Assembly: GCA_965226155.1 (NCBI GenBank)
Contig: OZ245331.1
Span: 1,550,001-1,614,000, forward strand
DNA: 64,000 bases
From: G965226155 sp965226155
Lineage (GTDB): Bacteria > Pseudomonadota > Gammaproteobacteria > Eutrophobiales > Eutrophobiaceae
Direction of reading: 5' to 3'
A program made the translations under genes and the position numbers. Of the stretch, positions 44,521 through 52,914 are shown piece after piece (position 1 is the stretch's first letter; the number at the start of each line of letters is the position of its first letter). Under the pieces are notes generated by a model. That model saw only the letters and a program-made list of their open reading frames with translations. It did no database searches and was not told where the DNA came from.

Positions 44521-44662
44521 TGATACCGAGAACGACGAGACCAGCGATCCCTAAGGTAATGCTACCAACGCACAACCAGGTTTCCCATGGTTCCCAGTGC
44601 TCAGGATCCTCGATTGCGCCAATCGAAGTTTCCTGGATATCTGGGTCAATATTTTCGGTCAT
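44498..44662 (-). CDS. Small single-helix membrane protein, first gene of the YeiH-type operon
   Basis: A 54-residue frame, MTENIDPDIQETSIGAIEDP, then EHWEPWETWLCVGSITLGIA and a hydrophobic helix GLVVLGIIVNYYFL to the stop. It has an acidic, tryptophan-rich N-terminal half and one transmembrane segment, and overlaps the DUF5395 start by 23 bases. GGGGAAT is close upstream. Too short for most gene calls; the coupled overlaps and the protein-like composition support it. Probably a small subunit or regulator of the carrier. Confidence 0.72.
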   Translation of the reverse strand: MTENIDPDIQETSIGAIEDPEHWEPWETWLCVGSITLGIAGLVVLGIIVNYYFL

Positions 44663-44722
44663 GGATTCCCCGGGAAAATTAATTACTAGCCAAGCATTAT
44701 CTATTTATATCCTTTTTATCAC

Positions 44723-44752
44723 AATGTCCGCTTTCGACCCAAAGCGGACAAT
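44723..44752. repeat. Dispersed palindromic repeat, copy D
   Basis: TGTCCGCTTT-CGACCC-AAAGCGGACA, 10-bp perfect stem, flanked by AA and AT. About 60 bases upstream of the small membrane-protein gene start. Confidence 0.8.
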
Positions 44753-44904
44753 TACTGTTTGTTTAAATACACTGACAAGAATTCGATATTCCTATCTAAA
44801 TCTATTTGCCTACCAGTTTTAGTCATGCCGTATGTGTCAATCATTAATCAATATTGAGTGTATTAAAGTCAGTTCTATATTAACCGTGGTCTGTCTCTAA
44901 TTAT

Positions 44905-45005
44905 TTAGGCAATTTTTTTGAAAAGATAATTAGGGTTCCTTAAAATTAGCTCATAATCCTCGTTAAACTGTAAATACTAGTTTTACCTGAATCATCAAAT
45001 CGCGG
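44905..45005 (-). pseudogene. 3' remnant of the methyltransferase gene cut by IS30
   Basis: On the minus strand, after the IS end, FDDSGKTSIYSLTR and, one base out of frame, DYELILRNPNYLFKKIA-stop fit the C-terminus of a Methyltransf_24-type protein (family end: FDDS...YELV.KNPNYLF.K). So it is the tail of the gene whose head lies at 46064-46676; a further frameshift has arisen here. Confidence 0.65.
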
Positions 45006-46063
45006 ATTCAACTTTGAAGTGCAACGTTGATGTTAAAAAAGACTTCATGTGGTGTTTTTGAATTAAGTGTTTTTCTGGGACGGTGATTGAGTTTTTTCAT
45101 GACCAAGTTTAACTGCTTTTGTGTAATCGTGCTGGAGTCCATTTTCTTTGGGAAGTACTGTCGAATGAGACCATTGATATTTTCATTTAAACCCCGTTCC
45201 CAGGAGGCATAAGGATGTGCAAAATAGAACCCCGCGTTCAATTGTTGAGCAATAACCTCATGCTCAGCAAATTCTTTTCCATTATCCGAGGTGATCGTGT
45301 GAACCGACGCCTTCATATTAGACAACAATCGCACGATAGCTTGCCTGACGGCAGAGGCAGTTCGTCGTTTCACCTGTGCAATCAAGGTGTACATCGACTT
45401 GCGCTCGCTCAAGGTGACCAGCGCCTGTCGATGGCCTTTGCCGATGACGGTGTCCACTTCCCAGTCACCGATGCGTGTCTTCCTGTTCACAATGGCGGGA
45501 CGCTTATCAATGCTGATCTGATTCACCAGAACCCCACGACGTTGATAACTACCATAACGCTTCTTTCGTTTCTTCTGGCAACGCAAGTACCGGTACAGCT
45601 CACCGCCGTCTGCCTTGTCCTGGTATATGTAGTGATATATCCATTCATGACTCAGAGCGATACCTTCTCGTTTAAGCAACCAGTCACTGATTTGCTCAGG
45701 ACTCCATTCGTCCCGCAGCCAGACCTCTACTCGCTCCCACAAGGTCGTGGTGAGTCGCTGTTGTTGGCTGGCTTCTCGACGCGCTTGCCGGAGCAACTGA
45801 GCTTGGCGGGGTCGATAGCCTCTCAAGCCACGGTTGCGTCTGAGTTCACGGCTAATAGTAGATTTATGCACGCCTATCAAGGCGGCTATCTCCGTTTGTG
45901 TATGTCCTGCTTTCATCAGGGCGTAAATCTGGTAACGTTGATGCTCGGTAAGCTGTGTGTAGTGTCTCATCTGTGCCTCTCTTCCTTGCTGGAACGAAAG
46001 GTAAGGATGCTACCGCAGCTTGCCGTTCGTGCCACCTAATTGAGTTGCACTTACAAATTGAAT
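45006..46063 (-). mobile_element. IS30 family insertion sequence
   Basis: About 1058 bp bounded by imperfect inverted repeats: ATTCAACTTTGAAGTGCAAC (45006-45025) and, inverted, ATTCAATTTGTAAGTGCAAC (46044-46063), 17 of 20 identical. It holds one intact transposase gene. Length and arrangement are those of the IS30 family. A target duplication is not certain; a 2-bp CG on each side is possible. It splits a methyltransferase gene. Confidence 0.9.
45008..45970 (-). CDS. IS30 family transposase
   Basis: A 320-residue DDE transposase. N-terminal HTH (YTQLTEHQRYQIYALMKAGH, AALIGVHKSTISRELRRNRG), then the catalytic core with DDE residues in GDWEVDTVIGKG, TSDNGKEF and ENINGLIRQYFPK. Full length with start ATG 85-90 bases inside the right end; its stop codon lies in the left inverted repeat. 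The gene looks intact, so the element may still move. GC content is higher than in the neighbouring genes, a sign of transfer. Confidence 0.95.
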   Translation of the reverse strand: MRHYTQLTEHQRYQIYALMKAGHTQTEIAALIGVHKSTISRELRRNRGLRGYRPRQAQLLRQARREASQQQRLTTTLWERVEVWLRDEWSPEQISDWLLKREGIALSHEWIYHYIYQDKADGGELYRYLRCQKKRKKRYGSYQRRGVLVNQISIDKRPAIVNRKTRIGDWEVDTVIGKGHRQALVTLSERKSMYTLIAQVKRRTASAVRQAIVRLLSNMKASVHTITSDNGKEFAEHEVIAQQLNAGFYFAHPYASWERGLNENINGLIRQYFPKKMDSSTITQKQLNLVMKKLNHRPRKTLNSKTPHEVFFNINVALQS

Positions 46064-46676
46064 TCACGAATAGAATATAACCGCCTAACTCCAAATACTG
46101 ATTGATGTGATCAAAGTCCCTCTTTACAAATTCGTAAGAATGGTTGCCATCTACATAGCAGAAACTAATTTTTCCGCCAAGTTTAATTTCTCTGTCAAAA
46201 ATGTCATAAGTTTTCGCACTCTTTTCCCGAAGAGCAAAAAAATCATCTGATATTAAACTTATAGTGTAGGGTTTGTTATTTCGCGAGAAGAATTCAACAT
46301 TTCTTTTAAATGTTGTTCTTGTAAAGTCACAATACTCTTGATGTGAAATCTGACTTTTGCCAAGTTTGCCAGGATTCTCTAAATTATTTGGAAATCCAAA
46401 AATCCATTTATCGCAAGTAATAATTTTATTTTTCTTCCCATAAATTGACAGAAAATAATTAATCACATTTGTAGAAAGCCCACAGAAACTACCAATTTCA
46501 AGTATAGGACTATCCGTTGGAAGGTTTCTAATGGCAACATCCAAAGAGTAAATGTTACCTTTATCCAACCACCCTGAATTGGCAGCAGTAAGCCAATTAA
46601 TGTAATCATCAGATATAGTCTTGGTGGTCAAGAATATAAAAGCAGTATGAATTAATCTCTTAATTTTATTGATCAT
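46064..46676 (-). pseudogene. Class I SAM-dependent methyltransferase, truncated by IS30
   Basis: About 204 codons remain: N-terminal helices, then the SAM-binding motif ILEIGSFCGLSTNVINYF (about 58-75), ITCDKWIFG (acidic loop), YVDGNHSYEFVKRDFDH and GGYILF, the Methyltransf_24 layout. At codon 204 the frame passes into the IS and continues to a stop at 45864 as a chimera. The missing end is at 44905-45005. Such enzymes are often encoded in glycan or lipopolysaccharide modification clusters; none is visible here. Confidence 0.8.
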
Positions 46677-47077
46677 TTTCAGATCTTAAAGTATATAATT
46701 ACGTAGTTGGCAAGCAGAACTTTACTCGTGTCCTGCCCCAACTACGAATCTTTTTTCTTAGGAACTCCGAAAACCTGCCCTATTTAGACCCTGCCGTAAC
46801 CTTGCCGTATAAATTATACTTTTTAATCGTTATTTCTTGTTCCTTCTTGTAGACGCTAATGTCCGCTATTGGCACAAAGCAGACATTACAACGGGTTAAA
46901 AAATTCGCATTTGATTTAAATTGAGAGACCGGAAGGAGTCCCAGACCCACCGGGAGTGTGCCAAATGGGTGGGGCCTTACTATTCCAAAACCTACAGTTC
47001 TCGTAATCGATATTAGGGAATAGTTAGGGGAAAATTATTTCCATTATAGTGGAATACCTATAACTTATTGATTTAAT
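46677..47077. other. Intergenic region between the methyltransferase remnant and the CAT tRNA
   Basis: About 400 bases with no plausible gene. It contains repeat copy E (46858-46887) and, near 46945-46977, a GC-rich stretch in which CCCACC (46951 region) can pair with GGTGGG across a 15-base loop. That stretch stands out in an AT-rich surrounding and may be a small RNA, an element remnant or a terminator. Confidence 0.4.
46858..46887. repeat. Dispersed palindromic repeat, copy E
   Basis: AATGTCCGCTATT...AAAGCAGACATT, one base different from copy B at 27398. Located between the broken methyltransferase gene and the tRNA at 47078. Confidence 0.8.
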
Positions 47078-47154
47078 TGGTGGGCCCGGGAGGACTCGAA
47101 CCTCCGACCAATGGATTATGAGTCCACTGCTCTAACCAACTGAGCTACAGGCCC
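47078..47154 (-). tRNA. tRNA with anticodon CAT (probably tRNA-Ile2, possibly elongator tRNA-Met)
   Basis: A 77-nt gene on the minus strand: acceptor GGGCCTG pairs with CGGGCCC (one wobble), discriminator A, CCA encoded. Anticodon loop CTCATAA gives CAT. The variable region TTGGTC is like tRNA-Ile2 (read as AUA after lysidine modification) rather than elongator Met, but I cannot separate the two firmly. Located 3' to rpoD. Confidence 0.9.
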
Positions 47155-47207
47155 CGTAATATCTACGTGTTAATTTACTGACTACAGGAAAAATTTAAAG
47201 TTAAACG

Positions 47208-47263
47208 CAAAAAGAGAAAATCGGAGATTGAAGAAATCGATTTCCTTGATTTAATCTCCGATT
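47208..47263 (-). terminator. Rho-independent terminator of rpoD
   Basis: On the minus strand AATCGGAGATT pairs with AATCTCCGATT (11 bp), the stem starts at the rpoD stop codon, and it is followed by a T-rich run TTTTCTCTTTTTG. Inside the loop GAAATCGATTTC is a further palindrome. A classical terminator shape. Confidence 0.85.
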
Positions 47264-49145
47264 ATTGATCCAGAAATGTTTTTAGCTCTTCAGAACGGCT
47301 TGGGTGCCGCAATTTGCGTAACGCTTTAGCCTCAATCTGACGTATACGTTCGCGAGTCACGTCAAATTGCTTGCCGACTTCTTCTAGGGTGTGATCAGTA
47401 TTCATGTCTATACCAAATCGCATTCTCAATACCTTTGCCTCTCTTGCGGTCAGGCCCTGTAAGGCTTCCTTGGTAGCTCCACGCAATCCCTCAAAGCTGG
47501 CAAAATCACTTGGAACAAGTGAATTAATGTCTTCAATAAAATCACCCAGATGTGAATCGTCATCATTGCCAATTGGTGTTTCCATGGAGATGGGTTCCTT
47601 AGCTATTTTCAATACCTTTCTGATCTTGTCTTCAGGCATTTCCATTTTTTCTGCCAGTTCTTCTGGCGTCGGTTCCCGGCCTTTCTCCTGCAGGATCTGG
47701 CGAGATATCCTGTTTAACTTATTAATGGTTTCGATCATATGTACCGGTATACGTATCGTGCGAGCCTGATCTGCGATCGAACGAGTAATGGCTTGCCTTA
47801 TCCACCATGTTGCATAAGTAGAAAATTTATAGCCACGTCGGTATTCGAATTTGTCGACGGCCTTCATAAGACCAATATTGCCTTCCTGTATAAGGTCGAG
47901 AAACAGTAGACCTCGGTTGGTATATTTTTTGGCAATCGAAATAACTAGCCGTAAATTGGCTTCCACCATTTCTTTCTTAGCACGCCTGGCCTTGGCTTCA
48001 CCGATAGAAATCTTCCTTTTTATCTCCTTAATTTCAGCTATTTCAAGAATATTCTCATCAAAAGTTGTAGCGAGTTTTCCTTGAATCTTGATAACGTCTT
48101 TGGCGATTTCCTTTAGATTCTTGGCATAAGGTTTTCTCGTCCGTGACAGATTAGTTATCCATTTGGTATTAGATTCATTACCGGGAAACGATAAGATGAA
48201 ATCTTTGCGAGGCATACCTGCTTTTTTAATGCAAAGGCGCATAATCTCACGTTCAGCGGTACGGATCTGATCAACCAAATTCCGAACGTTAATTGTCAAC
48301 AGCTCAATAAATTTTGGAGCTAGTCTAATCTCAAGAAACTTCTCGGTGATCTCTTCATTCAGCGCAATCGACTTCTTATGATTTCGGCCATTTCGCTTTA
48401 CCGATTTTAGATATTTTTCGGAAACTTTTTTAATCTCTCCTATATTTTCGATGGCAACAAGATTGGCTTTTTCCTTTGCTGCATCTAATGCGTTTTGGGC
48501 TTCTTCTTCAGATTGTTCGTCGCCACCGTTCGCATTATTGGAAGCATTAATATCTTGGCCGGGGGCAATTCCACTGTCTGGATATTCTTCTTGGTCAGTT
48601 ATGCCGACGATGAGGTCAGATAGTTTTAATTCTTCTCTCTCGACACTTGTGTAACCATCTAGAAGCATCTGTGTGGTGCCAGGATAGAGAGACAATGCAG
48701 TGAGGACCTGCTTGATCCCTTCCTCGATACGTTTAGCGATCTTGATTTCGCCCTCACGTGTCAACAGGTCGACAGTACCCATTTCGCGCATATACATACG
48801 GACAGGATCAGTGGTACGTCCAAATTCATTTTCAACATTAATAATGTTGCCCGTTGTATCTGAATTTTGAGCCTCACCTGACGCAGCCATTAATGCATTG
48901 AGATCAGGTGGAGATTCATGGACCTCAATACCCATATCGTTAATCATATTGACGATTTCTTCGATCTGCTCAGGGTCGACAATTCCGGCAGGAAGTGATT
49001 CATTTATCTCGTGATAAGTCAGGAAACCCTGATCCTTACCTTTTGCGATCAGGATTTTGAGCTGGGATACTTCATCCGAGTCATCCGAATCCAGGATAGG
49101 ATTCAAGTTTCCAGTATCCGAGTTTTCAGTCAGTGCTGTAGGCAT
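47262..49145 (-). CDS. rpoD: RNA polymerase primary sigma factor (sigma-70)
   Basis: The housekeeping sigma factor. The 627-residue protein has region 1.1 (LKILIAKGKDQGFLTYHEIN), region 1.2 (DPVRMYMREMGTVDLLTREGE), the non-conserved region with an acidic stretch, region 2 (NLRLVISIAKKYTNRGLLFL, YKFSTYATWWIRQAI), region 3 and region 4 (HTLEEVGKQFDVTRERIRQI). Full length. It is the last gene of rpsU-yqeY-dnaG-rpoD and ends in a strong terminator. Confidence 0.97.
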   Translation of the reverse strand: MPTALTENSDTGNLNPILDSDDSDEVSQLKILIAKGKDQGFLTYHEINESLPAGIVDPEQIEEIVNMINDMGIEVHESPPDLNALMAASGEAQNSDTTGNIINVENEFGRTTDPVRMYMREMGTVDLLTREGEIKIAKRIEEGIKQVLTALSLYPGTTQMLLDGYTSVEREELKLSDLIVGITDQEEYPDSGIAPGQDINASNNANGGDEQSEEEAQNALDAAKEKANLVAIENIGEIKKVSEKYLKSVKRNGRNHKKSIALNEEITEKFLEIRLAPKFIELLTINVRNLVDQIRTAEREIMRLCIKKAGMPRKDFILSFPGNESNTKWITNLSRTRKPYAKNLKEIAKDVIKIQGKLATTFDENILEIAEIKEIKRKISIGEAKARRAKKEMVEANLRLVISIAKKYTNRGLLFLDLIQEGNIGLMKAVDKFEYRRGYKFSTYATWWIRQAITRSIADQARTIRIPVHMIETINKLNRISRQILQEKGREPTPEELAEKMEMPEDKIRKVLKIAKEPISMETPIGNDDDSHLGDFIEDINSLVPSDFASFEGLRGATKEALQGLTAREAKVLRMRFGIDMNTDHTLEEVGKQFDVTRERIRQIEAKALRKLRHPSRSEELKTFLDQ

Positions 49146-49233
49146 AATAGTATAAGTCTTTGATCGTTAATAATAAAAGGTGGAAAAGCAATCGAATAGT
49201 ATAGCATATTGCCATGCACCATTCCAGGTGAAA

Positions 49234-50994
49234 TTACTTTTTAGGCGGTTTATTCCGTTCAGATCCGGTCTTACGTAGTAGCTCTCGGCTTTTTTCAGTC
49301 AGGTCGCTCATAGAATTAATATTAGTCAATTTTTGTCGTTGTTGTTTATCTCTTTCTCGTCTGAGATTGTCTAAAGCATCGAGTAGTTGCTTGTCTGGAT
49401 CAGCCAGTGTCGACAATATCTCATCGCTATTAGACGCGATTTCGCTCAGTCGAGCGGCATAGGGTGTCTCCCGCCAGTTTTCAATGATCCCAGCACAGGT
49501 AATGTCCGGTCGTGTCTGGACCAGTTCCACCAATTGCTTTAAAAAAGGGGCGCCGGGAACAGGAAAATCGGCCAATTCCGCGGGGTCATCGATCAACATT
49601 GCCATACTGGGCTTGTGCAGGATCAATTCAATAATACTGGTAATGGCTGTCCTGTCTTGTCCGCTACCTCGATGGAGGAAACGTGGGCGTGATGAGGGTT
49701 TAGTCTGATTGCTGATCAAAGGTTCTAAATCAGAGACCGGAATCCGGGCAATGTCAGCTAAGTCACGCAAAATAAGCTGACGCAAAGCCACCTGCGGTAA
49801 TAATGAGACAAAAGGAATGGCCTCATCAATAAAACGCGATCGTCCTTCACGAGTTGATAGATCCTTACCTTGTTTAAGGGTATTAATTAAATAGTCTGAA
49901 AGCGGAGTGAAGTTCTGTTTATTTTGGAAGGCATCGGCACCTTGTTGCTGTACGAAATCATCCGGGTCGGTATTGTCTGGCATGAACATAAAAAAACACT
50001 GACGGCCTTCCTTCAATTGCGGCAGCACGGTTTGCATTGCTCGCCATGTAGCTTTTTTACCCGCTTCATCACCATCAAAACAGATAATTACTTGGCTGGT
50101 GTTTTTGAAGAGGCGATCTAGATGGTCCGGGGTGGTCGCGGTCCCTAATGTGGCAACGGCATTGTGGATATCGAATTGGGCGAGGGCGAGGACATCCATA
50201 TACCCTTCAACCACGAATAACTGATCTAGGGTTTTGAATCTGCGCCTGACTTGGTATAGACCATAGAGCTCTTTTCCCTTATGAAATATGGGAGTCTCAG
50301 GTGAGTTCAGGTATTTTAGCGTTTCGTCGCCGAGTCCCCTGCCACCAAAACCGATAGCCCGTCCTCGTTGGTCGCGGATAGGGAACATTATCCTGTCACG
50401 GAATCTATCATAGTAACCACTTACTTGGCGTTTCAGGGTCATGCCAATCTTGTCGAGGCGACGATTAGCGGAATCAGATCCTCCCAGTTGACGTATGAGG
50501 TTATCCCAACCAGCCGGGGCATAGCCGATTTCGAACTCCTCTGCCAACTTCCCGCTGATGCCTCTCTGTTTCAAGTATTTGACGGCACGTGATGCATCGG
50601 GGTGCTCACGTAGCTGTTTACAATAGTGTTGAACGACAAGCTCCATTAGTTCGTAGAGTTCCGATAGCCCTTCTTCCTTAACTGGAGCCCCATGTTGACG
50701 CGGTACCTCGAGACCTGCGCGGCTCGCAAGATCTTCGATGGCTTCGATGAAATTCATGTGGTGATATTCCATGAGGAAGGTAATAGCAGACCCGCTCACA
50801 CCGCAGCCGAAGCAGTGATAAAATTGTTTTTCCTGGCTTACTGAAAATGAGGGAGTTTTTTCGTCGTGGAACGGGCAACGTGCTTGATGATTTTTTCCAG
50901 CCTTTCGCAAAGGGACATAGCTATCGATGATATCGATGATATCAGTACGGGCCAGTAGACCGTCTATGAAAGATTGTGGGATTCTTTCGGCCAT
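49234..50994 (-). CDS. dnaG: DNA primase
   Basis: Makes RNA primers at replication forks. The 586-residue protein has the N-terminal zinc ribbon (CPFHDEKTPSF ... FYHCFGCG), the TOPRIM core (FVVEGYMDVLALAQ and CFDGDEAGKKA) and a C-terminal DnaB-binding domain. Usual length is about 580. It lies in the macromolecular synthesis cluster between yqeY and rpoD, all on one strand. Confidence 0.96.
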   Translation of the reverse strand: MAERIPQSFIDGLLARTDIIDIIDSYVPLRKAGKNHQARCPFHDEKTPSFSVSQEKQFYHCFGCGVSGSAITFLMEYHHMNFIEAIEDLASRAGLEVPRQHGAPVKEEGLSELYELMELVVQHYCKQLREHPDASRAVKYLKQRGISGKLAEEFEIGYAPAGWDNLIRQLGGSDSANRRLDKIGMTLKRQVSGYYDRFRDRIMFPIRDQRGRAIGFGGRGLGDETLKYLNSPETPIFHKGKELYGLYQVRRRFKTLDQLFVVEGYMDVLALAQFDIHNAVATLGTATTPDHLDRLFKNTSQVIICFDGDEAGKKATWRAMQTVLPQLKEGRQCFFMFMPDNTDPDDFVQQQGADAFQNKQNFTPLSDYLINTLKQGKDLSTREGRSRFIDEAIPFVSLLPQVALRQLILRDLADIARIPVSDLEPLISNQTKPSSRPRFLHRGSGQDRTAITSIIELILHKPSMAMLIDDPAELADFPVPGAPFLKQLVELVQTRPDITCAGIIENWRETPYAARLSEIASNSDEILSTLADPDKQLLDALDNLRRERDKQQRQKLTNINSMSDLTEKSRELLRKTGSERNKPPKK

Positions 50995-51086
50995 AATTAA
51001 CCATTCAGTTTAGCCCAAGGTATGAGAATAGGGCATGAAGTTTGCCGACAGGGCAGACTTCCGGACAATTCACACAGTTGATTGGA

Positions 51087-51536
51087 TTATTGATTCAACA
51101 GGGCTTTAACCATACTACTAATTTTGCCCATATCGAATCCGCCCTGAACCTTGAGTTTCAGGTGCCCCATGATTTTGCCCATGTCCTTAGCAGACTCTGC
51201 TCCGGTTTCAGTGATTGCAGATTGTATCAGAAGTGTTACTTCGTCTTCACTCAGTTGTTGGGGAAGATAGGACTGTACAATATCCAGTTCATCTTTTTCT
51301 TTCTCAACTAAATCTGTTCGGCCAGCATTTTCAAATTGTTTGATAGATTCACGATGCTGTTTGGATAGCTTGTTCAGAACTGCCAGCACTGCTGTATCGT
51401 CAAGCTCGATCCGTTTGTCTACTTCAATTTGCTTAATAGCAGCTGTTATCATACGAAGAGTCGTCAGTCTTCCAGAATCTTTATTACGCATGGCCGACTT
51501 AACGTCGTCCTGTATACGTGATTTCAGGTCTGACAT
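51087..51536 (-). CDS. yqeY: GatB/YqeY domain protein
   Basis: A 149-residue protein with the YqeY layout: SRIQDDVKSAMRNKDSGRLTTLRMI, EKDELDIVQSYLPQQLSEDE, and GKIMGHLKLKVQGGFDMGKISSMVKALL. It resembles the tail domain of the GatB amidotransferase subunit, which binds tRNA. It sits between rpsU and dnaG, as usual, 26 bases after rpsU. Exact role unknown. Confidence 0.92.
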   Translation of the reverse strand: MSDLKSRIQDDVKSAMRNKDSGRLTTLRMITAAIKQIEVDKRIELDDTAVLAVLNKLSKQHRESIKQFENAGRTDLVEKEKDELDIVQSYLPQQLSEDEVTLLIQSAITETGAESAKDMGKIMGHLKLKVQGGFDMGKISSMVKALLNQ

Positions 51537-51562
51537 GGTGACTTAGGTGGAGTACTTCGAGA

Positions 51563-51778
51563 TTAATACTGGCGAGTAAGTCGCGAATGATCCTTGAATA
51601 CCCGTTTTTGGTTACGTTTTACTGCAGCTGCAGCTTTACGTTTCCTAACCTGAGTGGGTTTTTCGTAAAATTCGCGGCGGTGGACTTCTGCTAAGGTTCC
51701 GGCTTTTTCACAGGCCCGCTTGAAGCGTCTAAGCGCGATATCGAATGGTTCGTTTTCTCTTACTTTAACCGACGGCAT
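51563..51778 (-). CDS. rpsU: 30S ribosomal protein S21
   Basis: A 71-residue basic protein, MPSVKVRENEPFDIALRRFK to the Arg/Lys-rich end, identical in form to other gammaproteobacterial S21. It is the first gene of the rpsU-yqeY-dnaG-rpoD cluster and stands divergent from tsaD. Confidence 0.97.
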   Translation of the reverse strand: MPSVKVRENEPFDIALRRFKRACEKAGTLAEVHRREFYEKPTQVRKRKAAAAVKRNQKRVFKDHSRLTRQY

Positions 51779-51878
51779 TAGGTTGTTAGTTCTCCAGTGT
51801 CCTATGATGGGTGAAAAGCGGGTGATTTTAGTGAGAAAATGGCTAATTGCAAGATTTTAATAATAAAACGGTGTTTTT

Positions 51879-52898
51879 ATGCGGATTCTAGGTATTGAAA
51901 CGTCATGTGACGAGACCGGAGTGGCCATTTACGATGCCCAGGATGGATTGTTAGCACATGTCCTTAACAGCCAGGTGGATCTTCATCGTGAATTCGGGGG
52001 TGTGGTGCCAGAACTCGCTTCACGTGACCATATCAGGCGGATATTGCCGTTAATTCAGGAAGTTATGGACAAGGCAGCTGTATCCCAGGGCCAGTTAGAT
52101 GGTATCGCCTATACGGCAGGCCCAGGGTTAATAGGTGCATTATTGGTTGGCGCCGCAGTAGGACGCAGTTTGGCTTTTGGTTGGGGCATACCCTCGGTTG
52201 GTGTACATCATATGGAAGCGCATCTGCTTGCTCCCTTACTGGAAAAGGACCCACCGTCGTTCCCGTTTATTGCATTGCTGGTCTCAGGAGGTCATACGCA
52301 ACTGGTCAAGGTTAATGGCCCGGGTGATTACGCGTTATTAGGTGAATCGCTAGATGATGCGGCAGGTGAGGCGTTTGACAAAACAGCAAAATTGCTCGGC
52401 TTAGATTATCCCGGTGGGCCAGCCTTGTCTAAGTTAGCGGAAGCTGGTAGTTCAGATCGTTTTTCTTTCCCACGTCCTATGACAGATCGGCCAGGACTGG
52501 ATTTTAGTTTTAGTGGATTGAAGACTCATGCGGTGAATACAGTCAAGGAATCAGCGAACGATGAACAGACTCGTGCAGATATTGCCCGCGCTTTTATCGA
52601 TGCTGTAGTTGATACACTTGTTATAAAATGTAAACGGGCAATGGAAGAGACCAATATATATACGCTGGTTGCCGCTGGTGGTGTTAGTGCCAATATCCAA
52701 TTACGACAACGACTAACTGAGCAAGTGGGTAAATCAGGTGGCAGGGTCTATTTCCCAAGGCCGGAGTTTTGTACCGACAATGGCGCCATGATCGCCTATG
52801 CGGGCTGTTTGCGATTACAACAAGGCCATACTGAACCACTTGCTTTTACCGCTCATCCAAGATGGCCCATTTCAGCTGATAACGAGTTGAACGCTTAG
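51879..52898 (+). CDS. tsaD: tRNA N6-threonylcarbamoyladenosine synthase subunit TsaD
   Basis: Transfers threonylcarbamoyl to A37 of tRNAs that read ANN codons. The 339-residue ASKHA-fold protein has LGIETSCDETGVAIYD, the metal-binding GVHHMEAHLLAP, LVSGGHTQLV, GEAFDKTAKLLGLDYPGGP and the end CTDNGAMIAYAG. Complete. Divergent from rpsU, the commonest arrangement in gammaproteobacteria. Confidence 0.97.
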   Translation: MRILGIETSCDETGVAIYDAQDGLLAHVLNSQVDLHREFGGVVPELASRDHIRRILPLIQEVMDKAAVSQGQLDGIAYTAGPGLIGALLVGAAVGRSLAFGWGIPSVGVHHMEAHLLAPLLEKDPPSFPFIALLVSGGHTQLVKVNGPGDYALLGESLDDAAGEAFDKTAKLLGLDYPGGPALSKLAEAGSSDRFSFPRPMTDRPGLDFSFSGLKTHAVNTVKESANDEQTRADIARAFIDAVVDTLVIKCKRAMEETNIYTLVAAGGVSANIQLRQRLTEQVGKSGGRVYFPRPEFCTDNGAMIAYAGCLRLQQGHTEPLAFTAHPRWPISADNELNA

Positions 52899-52914
52899 CG
52901 TCGATCCGCAAAAA

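Noticed and set aside
45215..46039. 274-codon plus-strand open frame
   Set aside because: It lies opposite the IS30 transposase, which has complete HTH and DDE motifs; this frame has no protein family character.
23660..47077. Classical integrative island with tRNA att sites
   Set aside because: I found no copy of the 3' end of tRNA-Arg or of the CAT tRNA at the opposite border and no integrase gene.
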